Origin: Cellulomonas sp. Leaf395
GTDB lineage: Bacteria; Actinomycetota; Actinomycetes; Actinomycetales; Cellulomonadaceae
NCBI RefSeq assembly: GCF_001424125.1
Contig: NZ_LMQI01000005.1
Location: forward strand, 598,162 to 662,161
Length of the DNA: 64,000 nt
Direction of reading: 5' to 3'
In this document: positions 18,284 to 26,815 of the stretch, piece after piece
Numbering within the stretch: the first letter of the stretch is position 1
Layout of the letters: each line of letters begins with the position of its first letter
Made by a program: the position numbers and the translations under genes
Notes under the pieces: model-generated
The model's input: only the letters and a program-made list of their open reading frames with translations
What the model was told of the DNA's origin: nothing
The model's database searches: none

Positions 18284-19066
18284 ATGACGACAGCTCACGA
18301 TGACCTGACCGGCACCCTGCCCGGCCTTCCGACGGTCGTCGACCTCGCGACCTGGCATGCCGCCCGTGACGAGCTCCTGGTCCGGGAGAAGGCGCACACC
18401 CACGCTGGTGACGCACTCGCGGCCGCCCGCCGCCGACTGCCGATGGTCGAGATCGACGGCACGGTCGAGATCGTCGGACCCCACGGGTCGGTCCCGTTCC
18501 TCGAGCTGTTCGAGGGACGCGACGAGCTCATGGTCTACAAGCACATGTGGCACGACGGCGCTCCTCACCAGGGGCAGTGCGAGGGCTGCACGGTGACGGC
18601 CTGGCACATGAGGGACGCCGTCTACCTGAACGCCCGCGGCGTCTCCTTCGCCATCCTGACGACGGGACGATGGGACGAGGTCGCCCCGTACGTCGACTTC
18701 ATGGGCTACACCCAGCCCTGGTACTCGGTTCGCGACGTCGAACCGCCCGTCGGCGACGACATGGGCTCCTTCGCCTCGTTCCTGCGCGAGGGCGACCGCG
18801 TGTTCCTCACCTACTCCACGACGGGCCGTGGCGTCGAACCGGCCAGCGGGTCCTTTGGTCTGCTCGACATGACGCCCTACGGACGCGGCGAGGCCTGGGA
18901 GGACAACCCCGCCGGCCGGCCCGAGGGACAGGGCCCGTGCTGGTACTGGCGATCGGACGCGGACGGGAGTGCCGGGTGGGCACAGACGAGTCGGCCGGTA
19001 CCGCAGTGGACCCGTCCGGGCGCGACGCCTGTGGAGACGCTCGGTCGCAACACACACCACCACTGA
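18284..19066 (+). CDS. DUF899 family thioredoxin-like protein
   Basis: 260 residues. LPMVEIDGTVEIVGPHGSVP, LFEGRDELMVYKHMWHDGAP, a CEGC pair that resembles a CxxC redox motif, and VDFMGYTQPWYS are typical of DUF899, a thioredoxin-fold family with no settled function. The start is set at 18284 because GGAGG lies 5 bases before it; the ATG at 18281 would be too close. The frame is open upstream to 18107 but without signals. It is divergent from the pectinase operon and about 190 bases from the LacI-type site, so co-regulation is possible but not indicated. Confidence 0.8.
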   Translation: MTTAHDDLTGTLPGLPTVVDLATWHAARDELLVREKAHTHAGDALAAARRRLPMVEIDGTVEIVGPHGSVPFLELFEGRDELMVYKHMWHDGAPHQGQCEGCTVTAWHMRDAVYLNARGVSFAILTTGRWDEVAPYVDFMGYTQPWYSVRDVEPPVGDDMGSFASFLREGDRVFLTYSTTGRGVEPASGSFGLLDMTPYGRGEAWEDNPAGRPEGQGPCWYWRSDADGSAGWAQTSRPVPQWTRPGATPVETLGRNTHHH

Positions 19067-19178
19067 CGGGTTTGCCGCGCGGCACGCCGTACGCACCATG
19101 TGCCGCGGTCAGCTCAAGCGCGGCGGCACCACTCGGGGACGCTCGCGCGGCTGGTGCGTGACTCACGGTCGTGACCAA

Positions 19179-19200
19179 GTGAGGTGGTTCCACGGCTGCC
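19179..19200 (+). promoter_or_regulatory. Upstream element copy A (before the thioesterase gene)
   Basis: GTGAGGTGGTTCCACGGCTG recurs almost exactly at 20848, before the membrane methyltransferase gene, with one mismatch in 21 bases. The distance from the element to the ATG is also conserved (53 bases here, 52 there), as is a GGA(A)G ribosome binding site 9-10 bases from that ATG. This argues for a shared promoter or operator. The gene between the two copies encodes a LuxR-type regulator. Confidence 0.6.
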
Positions 19201-19231
19201 TCCGTGCCGGCGAGTCGGAAGCATGGACAAC

Positions 19232-19768
19232 ATGCCTCTAGCCCCGGAACCAGACCTCGACCTCCCACCCACACGCCTCGATCACGAGCACATCCGCGCG
19301 GTGCCGGCAGTCCACAGCGTGCCTGGACGTGCCCAGCCGATGAGCGCAGCAATCTGGCATGGCAGTCCTGACCTGGACCAGGCCAACGAGATGAGCGCCG
19401 GCTGTGCGATAGGTCACCTCGGCATCGAGTTCACCGAGCTCGGCCCGAACCACCTGATCGGTCGGATGCCCGTCGACAGCCGAACGCGCCAGCCGTTCGG
19501 GATCCTGCACGGCGGCGCCTCGGTGCTGCTCGCCGAGACCTTGGTGAGCTGTGCGGCCACGTTCGTCGCCGCCCCTGGCACGGCGTGCGTCGGCCAGGAG
19601 ATCAACGCCAACCACCTGCGACCGGTCACGTCCGGCTGGGTCACCGGCACCGCCCGGCCGGTCTCGTTGGGCCGTCGCAGCCAGGTCTGGGAAGTCCGGA
19701 TCGTCGACGACAATGACAGGCTCGTGTGCATCTCGCGGTGCACGATGGCGGTGATCGAAGCGCCGTGA
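19232..19768 (+). CDS. Hotdog-fold thioesterase (PaaI/MenI type)
   Basis: 178 residues from 19232; the conserved domain begins near residue 37 (SAAIWHGSPDLDQANEMSAG). The hotdog helix carries PFGILHGGASVLLAETLVSC with the catalytic-type Glu, and the sheet strands VGQEINANHLRPVTSGWVTG and RSQVWEVRIVDDNDRLVCIS follow. Such enzymes hydrolyse acyl- or aryl-CoA thioesters. The start at 19232 is preferred over 19223 and 19340 because it matches the geometry of the duplicated upstream element in front of the 20900 gene. The downstream neighbour is a hydrolase-LuxR regulator. Confidence 0.85.
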   Translation: MPLAPEPDLDLPPTRLDHEHIRAVPAVHSVPGRAQPMSAAIWHGSPDLDQANEMSAGCAIGHLGIEFTELGPNHLIGRMPVDSRTRQPFGILHGGASVLLAETLVSCAATFVAAPGTACVGQEINANHLRPVTSGWVTGTARPVSLGRRSQVWEVRIVDDNDRLVCISRCTMAVIEAP

Positions 19769-19792
19769 AGCGGGCCGACGCACGACGAGGTC

Positions 19793-20851
19793 GTGCCAGT
19801 CGTGTTGTTCACTGGTGCCGTGGCTGTGCGTGACCAGCGCTGGGGGACGGCGCACCTGGAGGACGGCGGGAAGGTGGCCTATGCGCTGACCGGCACCGGT
19901 CCCCCGCTGGTGGTGGTGCCGGGCTGGCTGAGCCACCTCGAGCTCGGCTGGGCGATCCCGGCCGAGCGCATGTTCCACGAGGCGCTGTCATCCGGCCGGA
20001 CGCTGGTGCGCTACGACCGCCCGGGCTGCGGCCTCTCCGATCCCTACGACGGACCCCGGACGATGGCGCTAGAGCTGGCCGCGATCCGTGCTGTGACCGA
20101 GGCCGTCGGCGCGACGCATTTCGACCTGTTCGGCTGGTCGCTGGGAGCACCGGTGGCGGCACAGTGGGCCTCGGAACGACCCGAGACGGTCTCGAGGCTC
20201 GTGCTCTACGGCGGCTGGGCCACCGGCTCCGCCATCGGGGACGACGACAGCAGGCGGCATGTACTCGGCCTCCTCGCAACCCACTGGGGGCTGGGCTCCG
20301 ACCTGCTCACCGAGATCTTCGCTCCTGACGCGGACGCCGGGACCCGTCGGGCACTCGCCCAGTACCAGCGAGCGGCCTCCTCCGCCAGCACGGCGGTCGC
20401 CCTCCTCGGCCTGGCCTACGACCTGGACGTGTCTCCCACCCTTGCGCGGATCTCCGCGCCGACGCTTGTGCTGCACCGGCAGGGAGACCGTGCGGCTCCG
20501 GCCGCAGAGAGCAGGACGCTCGCGGACGGGATCCCGGGCGCTGCGCTGGTGGAGCTCGAGGGCCGGTCGCATCTTCCGGCCTTCGGCGATGCGGAGGCGG
20601 TCGTCGAGCAGGTGCGGCGCTTCTTGGGCTTGCCCCGGCTGCGGCGGGCTGTGCCCACCGGTCTCACCCCTCGCCAGACAGAGGTCGCCGCGCTGGTGGC
20701 CGACGGCCTCACGAACCGGGAGCTGGCGACACGCCTCGGGATCACCGAGCGGTCGGCCGAGTCGCACGTGGAACGCATCCGGCTGCGCCTAGGGTTCAGG
20801 TCGCGTTCCCAGGTTGCTGCCTGGTACGTCGCGCGGGAACCGCACACGTGA
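19793..20851 (+). CDS. Alpha/beta hydrolase fused to a LuxR-type helix-turn-helix
   Basis: 352 residues. Residues about 20-280 are an alpha/beta hydrolase with an apparently complete triad: Ser116 in FGWSLGAP, Asp232 in RQGDRAAP and His260 in GRSHLPAFGD. Residues 290-350 are a LuxR helix-turn-helix (LTPRQTEVAALVADGLTNRE, then ITERSAESHVERIRLRLGF). The hydrolase part probably binds, and may turn over, the inducer. The GTG at 19793 is taken as start; others at 19802, 19820 and 19826 are possible. Near-identical elements lie upstream of the genes on either side, so this protein is the obvious candidate regulator of both. Confidence 0.88.
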   Translation: MPVVLFTGAVAVRDQRWGTAHLEDGGKVAYALTGTGPPLVVVPGWLSHLELGWAIPAERMFHEALSSGRTLVRYDRPGCGLSDPYDGPRTMALELAAIRAVTEAVGATHFDLFGWSLGAPVAAQWASERPETVSRLVLYGGWATGSAIGDDDSRRHVLGLLATHWGLGSDLLTEIFAPDADAGTRRALAQYQRAASSASTAVALLGLAYDLDVSPTLARISAPTLVLHRQGDRAAPAAESRTLADGIPGAALVELEGRSHLPAFGDAEAVVEQVRRFLGLPRLRRAVPTGLTPRQTEVAALVADGLTNRELATRLGITERSAESHVERIRLRLGFRSRSQVAAWYVAREPHT

Positions 20852-20868
20852 GGTAGTTCCACGGCTGC
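20848..20868 (+). promoter_or_regulatory. Upstream element copy B (before the membrane methyltransferase gene)
   Basis: GTGAGGTAGTTCCACGGCTG, the partner of the element at 19179, overlaps the stop codon of the hydrolase-LuxR gene and lies 52 bases before the ATG at 20900. See copy A for the shared spacing. Confidence 0.6.
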
Positions 20869-20899
20869 GCCGGGCCCGTCGCTCGCGGAGCATCGGGGC

Positions 20900-21730
20900 A
20901 TGCGCCGAGATCCGATCCTCCTGACCCTGTCTGCCGCCGCCTGGGCGGGATTCGTCGCCGTCACGCTGTGGACCATCGCCTTCCTCGCCGACGTCATCGT
21001 CTCCCCCACCGTGGACGGGCCACCGCGGACGAACGCCCTGACCGCGGTGACGGTCGACCTGGCACTCCTGCTCCTGTTCGCCGTGCAGCACTCGGTGATG
21101 GCGCGCCCCCAGGTCAAGGCAGTGCTGCGCCGCCGGATCCCGGCGGCGCTGGAGCGCACCTCGTACGTCCTCGCCACCGACATCTGCCTCGTCCTGGTGC
21201 TGGTGCTGTGGCAACCCTGGGGCGGCGCGGTGTGGCTCGTCGACGGTCCGGCCGGCCTCGTCCTCTGGTCGCTCTGCGCGGCCGGCTGGCTCCTGGCGAT
21301 CTCGGCGACGTTCGCCGTCGACCACCTTGAGCTCACCGGGTTACGCCAAGCTGGTTGGTGGACGCCTGTGGAGGCTGCACCGCCCAGCGGGCTGAAGGTC
21401 GAGGGACTGCACGCCATCGTGCGGCACCCCCTGATGACCGGACTGGTCCTGGCCTTCTGGGCGACCCCGCACATGGGCGCTTCGCACCTTCTGTTCGCTG
21501 TCACCGCGACCGTCTACGTCGCCGTCGGGATCAGGTTCGAAGAGCGCGACCTGCGGCGCACGTTCGGCGCCGCCTACGACGCCTACGCCGCTCGGGTCCC
21601 GGCTCTGCTGCCCAGACTGCCTCGTCGGACCAGACGCCCAGCGAGCCCGCCGCAGCGGGCTGCTGGCACGGAGCCGCTCCAGAGCCTGCCGACCTACGTG
21701 AACGTCGATCCGCAGGGTGCACCCGACTAG
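20900..21730 (+). CDS. Integral membrane methyltransferase-like protein (NnrU/MddA or ICMT type)
   Basis: 276 residues with about five to six membrane segments. LLLLFAVQHSVMARPQVK is the hallmark of the NnrU/MddA group, and GLHAIVRHPLMTGLVLAFWA followed by IRFEERDLRRTFGAAYDAYA matches the SAM-binding C-terminus of isoprenylcysteine carboxyl methyltransferase-like enzymes. Methanethiol S-methyltransferase is a possible function but cannot be fixed from sequence. The C-terminal tail is polar and Pro/Arg-rich. The ATG at 20900 has GGAG 9 bases upstream. The upstream element shared with the thioesterase gene suggests joint regulation. Confidence 0.75.
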   Translation: MRRDPILLTLSAAAWAGFVAVTLWTIAFLADVIVSPTVDGPPRTNALTAVTVDLALLLLFAVQHSVMARPQVKAVLRRRIPAALERTSYVLATDICLVLVLVLWQPWGGAVWLVDGPAGLVLWSLCAAGWLLAISATFAVDHLELTGLRQAGWWTPVEAAPPSGLKVEGLHAIVRHPLMTGLVLAFWATPHMGASHLLFAVTATVYVAVGIRFEERDLRRTFGAAYDAYAARVPALLPRLPRRTRRPASPPQRAAGTEPLQSLPTYVNVDPQGAPD

Positions 21731-21977
21731 GAACGAACAGTGCGGCGGCGACGGCAGTCATCGCACGAACCGCCCGAGACGGTCACCGGTCTCCGGCGAT
21801 GCGGACGATTCCCCTCATCGGCTCCGTGCACGGCGGGCGTCGACGGCGAGGCGGACGTCGACGCCATGAGGTCCACGGTCCGCGGCAAACGCCCTCCGCC
21901 GTGGCTCGTCTCATCGGCGGCGCTCGCTCGTGCCATGGATTGCGCACGGAACTGGTCCTGCGGTGCCACCCTGGAAC
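21731..21977. other. Intergenic stretch without a recognisable gene
   Basis: 247 bases between the membrane methyltransferase and VOC genes. Short open frames exist in several frames, but none has a ribosome binding site or a recognisable protein. No repeat or clear terminator was seen. Confidence 0.4.
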
Positions 21978-22358
21978 ATGCCCGTGCTGCGAAAGGTCGA
22001 TGCCGTCACCATCCCGGTGCCGGACCTCGACACCGGGATCAGTTGCTACGTCACCGGGTTGGGCCATCGGCTCCTGTGGCGCAACGAGGCCGTCGGCCAG
22101 GCCGGCCTCGCCTTCCCCGACAGTGACACCGAGCTCGATCTGACGACCACGCTGCCGTACGAGCCGACCTGGCTCGTGGACGATGTGCTCGCTGCGGTGC
22201 AGGACTTTCGATCGGTCGGCGGTGATCTCGTCAGCGGCCCCGAGGAGGTGCCGGTCGGGCGGCTCGCGGTCGTCGTCGATCCGTACGGCAACCGGCTGGT
22301 GCTCCTCGACCTGTCAAAGGGCAGGTACGTCACCGACGACGAGGGAGCTGTGACCTGA
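21978..22358 (+). CDS. VOC superfamily (glyoxalase/bleomycin resistance-like) protein
   Basis: 126 residues with the paired beta-alpha-beta-beta-beta modules of the vicinal oxygen chelate fold: KVDAVTIPVPDLDTGISCYV at the start and GRLAVVVDPYGNRLVLLDLS at the end. Metal ligands are not clearly all present, so it may be a binding protein or an enzyme. The ATG at 21978 fits the domain boundary; the upstream extension to 21930 does not look conserved. It is convergent with the DUF2254 gene. A small palindrome (GATCTCATGTGAGATC, 22370-22385) between the two may help termination. Confidence 0.8.
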   Translation: MPVLRKVDAVTIPVPDLDTGISCYVTGLGHRLLWRNEAVGQAGLAFPDSDTELDLTTTLPYEPTWLVDDVLAAVQDFRSVGGDLVSGPEEVPVGRLAVVVDPYGNRLVLLDLSKGRYVTDDEGAVT

Positions 22359-22409
22359 GTCCGGTGCGGGATCTCATGTGAGATCGAGTATCGAGCCCAC
22401 ATCCAGCCG

Positions 22410-23735
22410 CTAGGGGCGACGCTCTCCCTCTCCCGCAGCGACCCCGAGGCCCTGGCGGTCCGCTGCGAGTGCGACCTCGACATCTCCGGCCCGGGCCACC
22501 GACTCCCGGATGGTCTCGCCGAGCAATATGAGCTGGCGCTCCAGCGGTGGGGCGCGGTCCGGCAGTGCGACATCGACGAGGTCGCTCAGCGCAGCGGTGA
22601 GGCGCCGGGAGACCTGCGGCGAGGTGGCGCCGGCGATGCGGATCTCGTCGAAGGCAAGGTGGACGTAGGCGTCCCAGTCCATCACCGGCTCCATCAGTCG
22701 AATCTCGCCGGAGGCATCCCGGTACAGGCCGTCCGAGAGTGGCCGCCGGGCGATCTGGCGCAGGCAGTCGTGCAGGCGGTCGATCGCCTGCACCGCGGTG
22801 GTCGGGTCCTGCAGCGGGGAGTCGGCCAGCGAGCGTTGCGCGATGTCTACCAGCATCCGCAACCCGTATGCCGCGTCTCTGTCGAGCGTCCGTTCGAGAC
22901 CCAGCACGACCGCCTCGTTGACCTTGCGCTCGTCGAGGTCGACTGGCTCCCCGTGCACCTGGAACAGCGGCGCCCCGGCCGGGACGAACTCACCGAGCGC
23001 GGGCAGCAGCTCGAGGACGCAGCCCGCCTTGGTGGCCTCGTCCACCAGATGCTGGTAGCCGATGACCGTGACGACCCCCGACTGCGGCGCGCGCAGCAGC
23101 TGACGGCCGTCGTCCGGGATCTCTTCCCCGTCGTCTGGGTAGATCTCGTCCAAGAGCTTGCGGGTCTGCTCACCGACGAGCTCGACCAGGCTGGAAACTC
23201 GCAGCGACTGCCCGATGTGATGCACGTAGATGATCAGGATCGCGATGCTGATGACGACCAGGACGAACGCGGTGAGCACGGCGGTCCCGGGCACATGGCC
23301 GGTGCCGTCTCCGTTGGACGTCACCTCGTGCAGGGCGACGACAGCGAAGGCGAAGGTCGCGACGAACAGCCCGATGGCACTCTGACTGGGCTTGTCCCGC
23401 AGCAGTCGCTGCACGATCCGGGGAGAGAACTGACCCATCGCCAGCTGGACCACGACCATCGTGATCGTCAGCACCAATGCGGCCATGCTGATCATCGAGG
23501 TCGCGACGACCGACAGGGTGGCGATCGCCGCCTCCGGGCCGCCCACCACGGAGGTCGGGATCAGCGAGTAGTCGAATCGGCGGTCGATGGTGATCGTGAC
23601 GAGCGCCAGCGCGACGCCCCCGAGCACGAACAGCACGGGCACGAGCCACAGGCTGTTGCGGACACTGACCCACAGCTTGTAGAGCCACATGCGCGGGACC
23701 GCCCATCGCTGAGGGCGAGCACCCTGCGCGCCCAT
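22410..23735 (-). CDS. DUF2254 family membrane protein
   Basis: 441 residues. Four hydrophobic helices lie in the first half (SLWLVPVLFVLGGVALALV, MISMAALVLTITMVVVQLAM, FVATFAFAVVALHEV and VLTAFVLVVISIAILIIYVH), followed by a soluble domain with IGYQHLVDEATKAGC and FVPAGAPLFQVHG. QFSPRIVQRLLRDKPSQ after helix 2 is typical of DUF2254. The function of the family is unknown; a channel- or transporter-like role has been supposed. The ATG at 23735 is chosen over 23690; the frame continues to 24155 only because of GC-rich codon mirroring. Neighbours give no hint. Confidence 0.82.
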   Translation of the reverse strand: MGAQGARPQRWAVPRMWLYKLWVSVRNSLWLVPVLFVLGGVALALVTITIDRRFDYSLIPTSVVGGPEAAIATLSVVATSMISMAALVLTITMVVVQLAMGQFSPRIVQRLLRDKPSQSAIGLFVATFAFAVVALHEVTSNGDGTGHVPGTAVLTAFVLVVISIAILIIYVHHIGQSLRVSSLVELVGEQTRKLLDEIYPDDGEEIPDDGRQLLRAPQSGVVTVIGYQHLVDEATKAGCVLELLPALGEFVPAGAPLFQVHGEPVDLDERKVNEAVVLGLERTLDRDAAYGLRMLVDIAQRSLADSPLQDPTTAVQAIDRLHDCLRQIARRPLSDGLYRDASGEIRLMEPVMDWDAYVHLAFDEIRIAGATSPQVSRRLTAALSDLVDVALPDRAPPLERQLILLGETIRESVARAGDVEVALAADRQGLGVAAGEGERRP

Positions 23736-23930
23736 GACGAACTGAACGTATGCCCACAATCGATCGCCCGCGACGGCAGCCGCACGAGAGCCACCGACCC
23801 GCCGGGCGTGCGCTCGAGCAACGAGTGCAGATTGTCGACGATCCGCGTGTGTGTTCGCCCGGACGACTGCACCGAGGTCACCTGCCCGTCGCCGTGCGTA
23901 GACGTGCGGATCGGACGACACTGAAGGTGA

Positions 23931-23967
23931 CCGGCCCGAGCACAACCCCCCTGTGTGCTCGGGCCGG
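23931..23967. promoter_or_regulatory. Perfect 14-bp hairpin just before a small ORF
   Basis: CCGGCCCGAGCACA and its exact reverse complement TGTGCTCGGGCCGG are separated by nine bases (ACCCCCCTG). It ends about 10 bases before the GTGAGGTGAGG ribosome binding site of the 51-residue ORF. There is no T tract. It could be a terminator of an upstream plus-strand transcript, or a structure in the leader of the small gene. Confidence 0.6.
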
Positions 23968-23987
23968 CCGGCGAGTGAGGTGAGGCG

Positions 23988-24143
23988 ATGAGCAACCCCG
24001 TCCCGGACCCGGGCGCGATCCCGGACCGCCCTGTCGAACAACCGCCCTTGGACGATCCTCATCGTGAGCCTGGCGACGTCCCCGACGCGCCGGACGACCC
24101 AGCCGATCCGCCCGCCGTCGATGGGCCTCTCAACTCGGCCTGA
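23988..24143 (+). CDS. Small acidic proline-rich protein (51 residues)
   Basis: A short ORF with a convincing ribosome binding site (GTGAGGTGAGG) just before the ATG at 23988 and a TGA at 24141. The 51-residue product begins MSNPVPDPGAIPDRPVEQPP and ends VDGPLNSA. About a third of it is Pro and a quarter Asp/Glu, with no hydrophobic segment, so it should be intrinsically disordered and cytoplasmic. It is not a recognised family to me. It stands alone, divergent from the DUF2254 gene and 229 bases before a kinase gene, and follows a strong hairpin. Confidence 0.55.
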   Translation: MSNPVPDPGAIPDRPVEQPPLDDPHREPGDVPDAPDDPADPPAVDGPLNSA

Positions 24144-24372
24144 CGTCGCGACCACCTGAGACGGTGCACGCCCGTCCGTGCTGTCGCGTCGTGCGCTCGA
24201 CCGACAGTCGCTGGGTCCCGGGTGGCCGGGAAGTAGTCGACCTGCCTCGAGGGCCTGTCGACAGTGCGTGCCGCCAGGATGGTGACCGCGCAGGCCCTAG
24301 AGTGGCCGGACGCTTCGGGACCCCGATGACGCGCCGCCGTGGCCGGACAGCCCGCACTTCGACGAGGACTCG

Positions 24373-25359
24373 ATGGAGAGCATCACGAAGAACCGCCAGA
24401 CGCCCGCGACGCTGCGTGCGATGGTCGAGCGGGCCTACGGCGCCGGGCAGGTGCCCACGGGCGAGCCGGACACCTGGCTGGCGGAGCTGGGGCATGGCTG
24501 GTTCAACGTCGCGTACCGGATCCTGTTGCGCGACGGCCGGGCCGTGGTCGTGAAGATCGCGCCGCCGCGGGACGTGCCGGTGATGACCGCCGAGCGCGGC
24601 GCGATGCGCATCGAGCTCGACTCGCTGGCGCTGATCGCGGAACGCACCGACGTCCCGGTCCCGCACGTCGACCACGCCGACCTGAGCCACGAGCTCGTCG
24701 ACGCCGACTACTTCTTCATGCCGTACGTCGACGCCGACAACCTCGGCATCATCACCAAGGGTCTGAGCACCGAGCAGCGCGACGCGTACAACGAGGCGCT
24801 CGGCGCCGCCAACCGCGAGCTGAACTCGATCCGCGGGGACTGGTTCGGACCGCTCGCGGGCCCGGGTCACTCGTCCTGGCGAACCGCGTTCACCGGCATC
24901 GTCGAGGCTAACCTGGCCGACGGGGAGGCCCGCAACGTCGACATCGGCCGGGACTACGACGAGATCCGCAAGATCTTCGCCCTGCACGGCGACGTCCTCG
25001 ACGACGTCACCGAGCCGAGGTTCGTCGAGTGGGACCTCTGGGACTCCAACGTCATGGTCCGCGACGGCAGGATCGTCACGATCATCGACCACGAACGCGC
25101 CCTGTACGGGGACCCGCTGATGGAGGCCGGCTTCGCCGCCCTCGACCTGCCCGACTTCGGCGACTCGACCGCGTTCATGCGCGGCTACGGCCACGAGGAG
25201 CTCACCTCGAGGGAGCAGACGCGCCGGCGCCTGTACAGCCTGCACCTGGTCGTGATCATGGCGATCGAGACCGTCTACCGCGGACACACCACAGCCAGCC
25301 AGTACGACTGGGCACGCGGGCAGATCGATCGGATGATGCGGATGCTCACCGAACCGTGA
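24373..25359 (+). CDS. APH-family phosphotransferase with altered catalytic loop
   Basis: 328 residues of the aminoglycoside phosphotransferase (protein-kinase-like) fold. The N-lobe has LGHGWFNVAYRILLRDGRA and the Lys of VVVKIAPP. The catalytic loop is FVEWDLWDSNVMV (residues 217-229), with Asp221 and Asn226 in place but Glu219 where most members have His. The metal-binding Asp239 follows in IIDHERALYG. The substrate is unknown: small-molecule kinase or drug kinase are both possible. The ATG at 24373 has GAGG upstream. The MATE pump gene overlaps its stop codon (GTGA), so the two work from one transcript. Confidence 0.85.
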   Translation: MESITKNRQTPATLRAMVERAYGAGQVPTGEPDTWLAELGHGWFNVAYRILLRDGRAVVVKIAPPRDVPVMTAERGAMRIELDSLALIAERTDVPVPHVDHADLSHELVDADYFFMPYVDADNLGIITKGLSTEQRDAYNEALGAANRELNSIRGDWFGPLAGPGHSSWRTAFTGIVEANLADGEARNVDIGRDYDEIRKIFALHGDVLDDVTEPRFVEWDLWDSNVMVRDGRIVTIIDHERALYGDPLMEAGFAALDLPDFGDSTAFMRGYGHEELTSREQTRRRLYSLHLVVIMAIETVYRGHTTASQYDWARGQIDRMMRMLTEP

Positions 25360-26777
25360 GGAGTCGGCGGCGCGACCAGCTCGTGGAACGGCACCGCACG
25401 TTCGACACCGCCGCCCTGGGCGAGCGGCCCGTCGGGCGGCTGCTGTGGCACGCCTGCACCCAGACGACTATCGCGGTCGGGGTCTACGGGATCTATGCGC
25501 TGACAAACGCCTGGTTCGTCGCCCGTGGCGTCGGGATGACGGCGATGGCGGCCGTCAACCTGGTCGCTCCGTTGCTCCTGGCGCTGGGCGCGGTCTCGAC
25601 CGCGCTCGGCGTGGGAGCGGCCTCGGTCGTCTCGCGGCACCTGGGTGCGGGCGACACGAGCACAGCCGCACGGGCGGCCGGGAACGCCTTCATCGTGTTC
25701 TGGACCGCTGCCGTCACGACCACCGTGGTCGGGCTGAGCGGGCTCGAGCCGCTCCTGCGGCTGCTCGGTGCCCGGGGCGAGACCCTCGGCTACGCACGCG
25801 ACTACGCCGTGATCATCCTGGCCGGCGCGATCGTCTCGACCGGGTTCTCCAGCCTCGTCCGCGCCGAGGGTCGGATGCGGTTCGCCACGATGCTGTGGGT
25901 CGTCCCCGTCGCGGTCCAGATCACCCTCGATCCGCTGCTCATCCTCGGACTGGATCTCGGCGTCCGCGGAGCAGCCCTGGGAACAGTCGGCGGCCAGACC
26001 GTCTCCGCCGCGATGAGCATGTGGTTCTTCTTCGCCCAGAAGCACCGCCCGTACCGCATCCGGAGGTCCGACCTCCGTCCCCACCTGCCGACGGTTCGGA
26101 CTCTCGTGGGCATCGGCGCCCCGTCGTTCCTCGCCGGCTTCGGCGCCACCCTGCTCGTCGTGGTCGTCAACACCACGCTGTCCCGGGTCGCCGCCGCCAC
26201 CGCAGCCCTGGCCGCGTTCGCGATCTGCTCCCGCATCCAGACGTTCGTCGCGATGCCCCAGCTCGGCATCAGCCAGGGGATGCAGCCCATCGTCGGGTAC
26301 AACGCCGGCCGCCGGCTCACCGCACGCGTCCAACGCGCCCGGACCCTGTCATTGCGCGCCACCCTCGTCTACAGCACCGTCGCCGCCGGTTCCGTCGCGC
26401 TGCTCGCGGAGCCGATCACCGCCGCCTTCATCGACGACCCGACCGTCCACGCTGAGTCCGTCGACGCTCTGCGCATCCTGGCGATCGGCTTCGCCGCTGC
26501 CGGCGTCCCACCGCTGGTCTCCGCGTACTTCCAGGCTCTCGGCCGACCGCGACCGTCGTACCTCATCTCGATCGGAACCCTCCTGCTCGTCAAGGTCCCG
26601 CTCGTGCTCGCCCTCGGACGAACCGGTCCCATCGGCACCTGGGCCGGCCTGGCCGCGGGCGAGCTCCTGTCCGCGGGGGCCGCGCTGCTGGTGCTGCGCC
26701 GCCTCGATGTCCCGGCCGCGCGCGGCGGACGCGCGACATCGACGACGAACACGCCCGAACTCCCGCCCGTGCAGTGA
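25356..26777 (+). CDS. MATE family efflux transporter
   Basis: 473 residues with about 12 hydrophobic segments in two halves. Family features include NLVAPLLLALGAVSTALGVG in helix 2, SVVSRHLGAGDTSTAARAAG after it, ITLDPLLILGLDLGVRGAAL in the middle, and GISQGMQPIVGYNAG in the second half. MATE proteins export cationic drugs and metabolites in exchange for Na+ or H+. The GTG at 25356 overlaps the stop of the phosphotransferase gene by four bases, so it is preferred; GTG 25383 is an alternative. The open frame upstream to 25029 lies inside the neighbouring gene and is spurious. Confidence 0.87.
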   Translation: MRSRRRDQLVERHRTFDTAALGERPVGRLLWHACTQTTIAVGVYGIYALTNAWFVARGVGMTAMAAVNLVAPLLLALGAVSTALGVGAASVVSRHLGAGDTSTAARAAGNAFIVFWTAAVTTTVVGLSGLEPLLRLLGARGETLGYARDYAVIILAGAIVSTGFSSLVRAEGRMRFATMLWVVPVAVQITLDPLLILGLDLGVRGAALGTVGGQTVSAAMSMWFFFAQKHRPYRIRRSDLRPHLPTVRTLVGIGAPSFLAGFGATLLVVVVNTTLSRVAAATAALAAFAICSRIQTFVAMPQLGISQGMQPIVGYNAGRRLTARVQRARTLSLRATLVYSTVAAGSVALLAEPITAAFIDDPTVHAESVDALRILAIGFAAAGVPPLVSAYFQALGRPRPSYLISIGTLLLVKVPLVLALGRTGPIGTWAGLAAGELLSAGAALLVLRRLDVPAARGGRATSTTNTPELPPVQ

Positions 26778-26815
26778 GGTCCGGCTCGGACCTCTGCTCA
26801 GTTCCGTCGTCGCTC

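Noticed and set aside
22370..22385. GATCTCATGTGAGATC palindrome as a regulator site
   Set aside because: It lies between two convergent gene ends with no promoter nearby; at most a weak terminator element.
22659..23924. 421-codon plus-strand open frame
   Set aside because: Antisense mirror of the DUF2254 gene; His/Asp/Arg-rich without domain.
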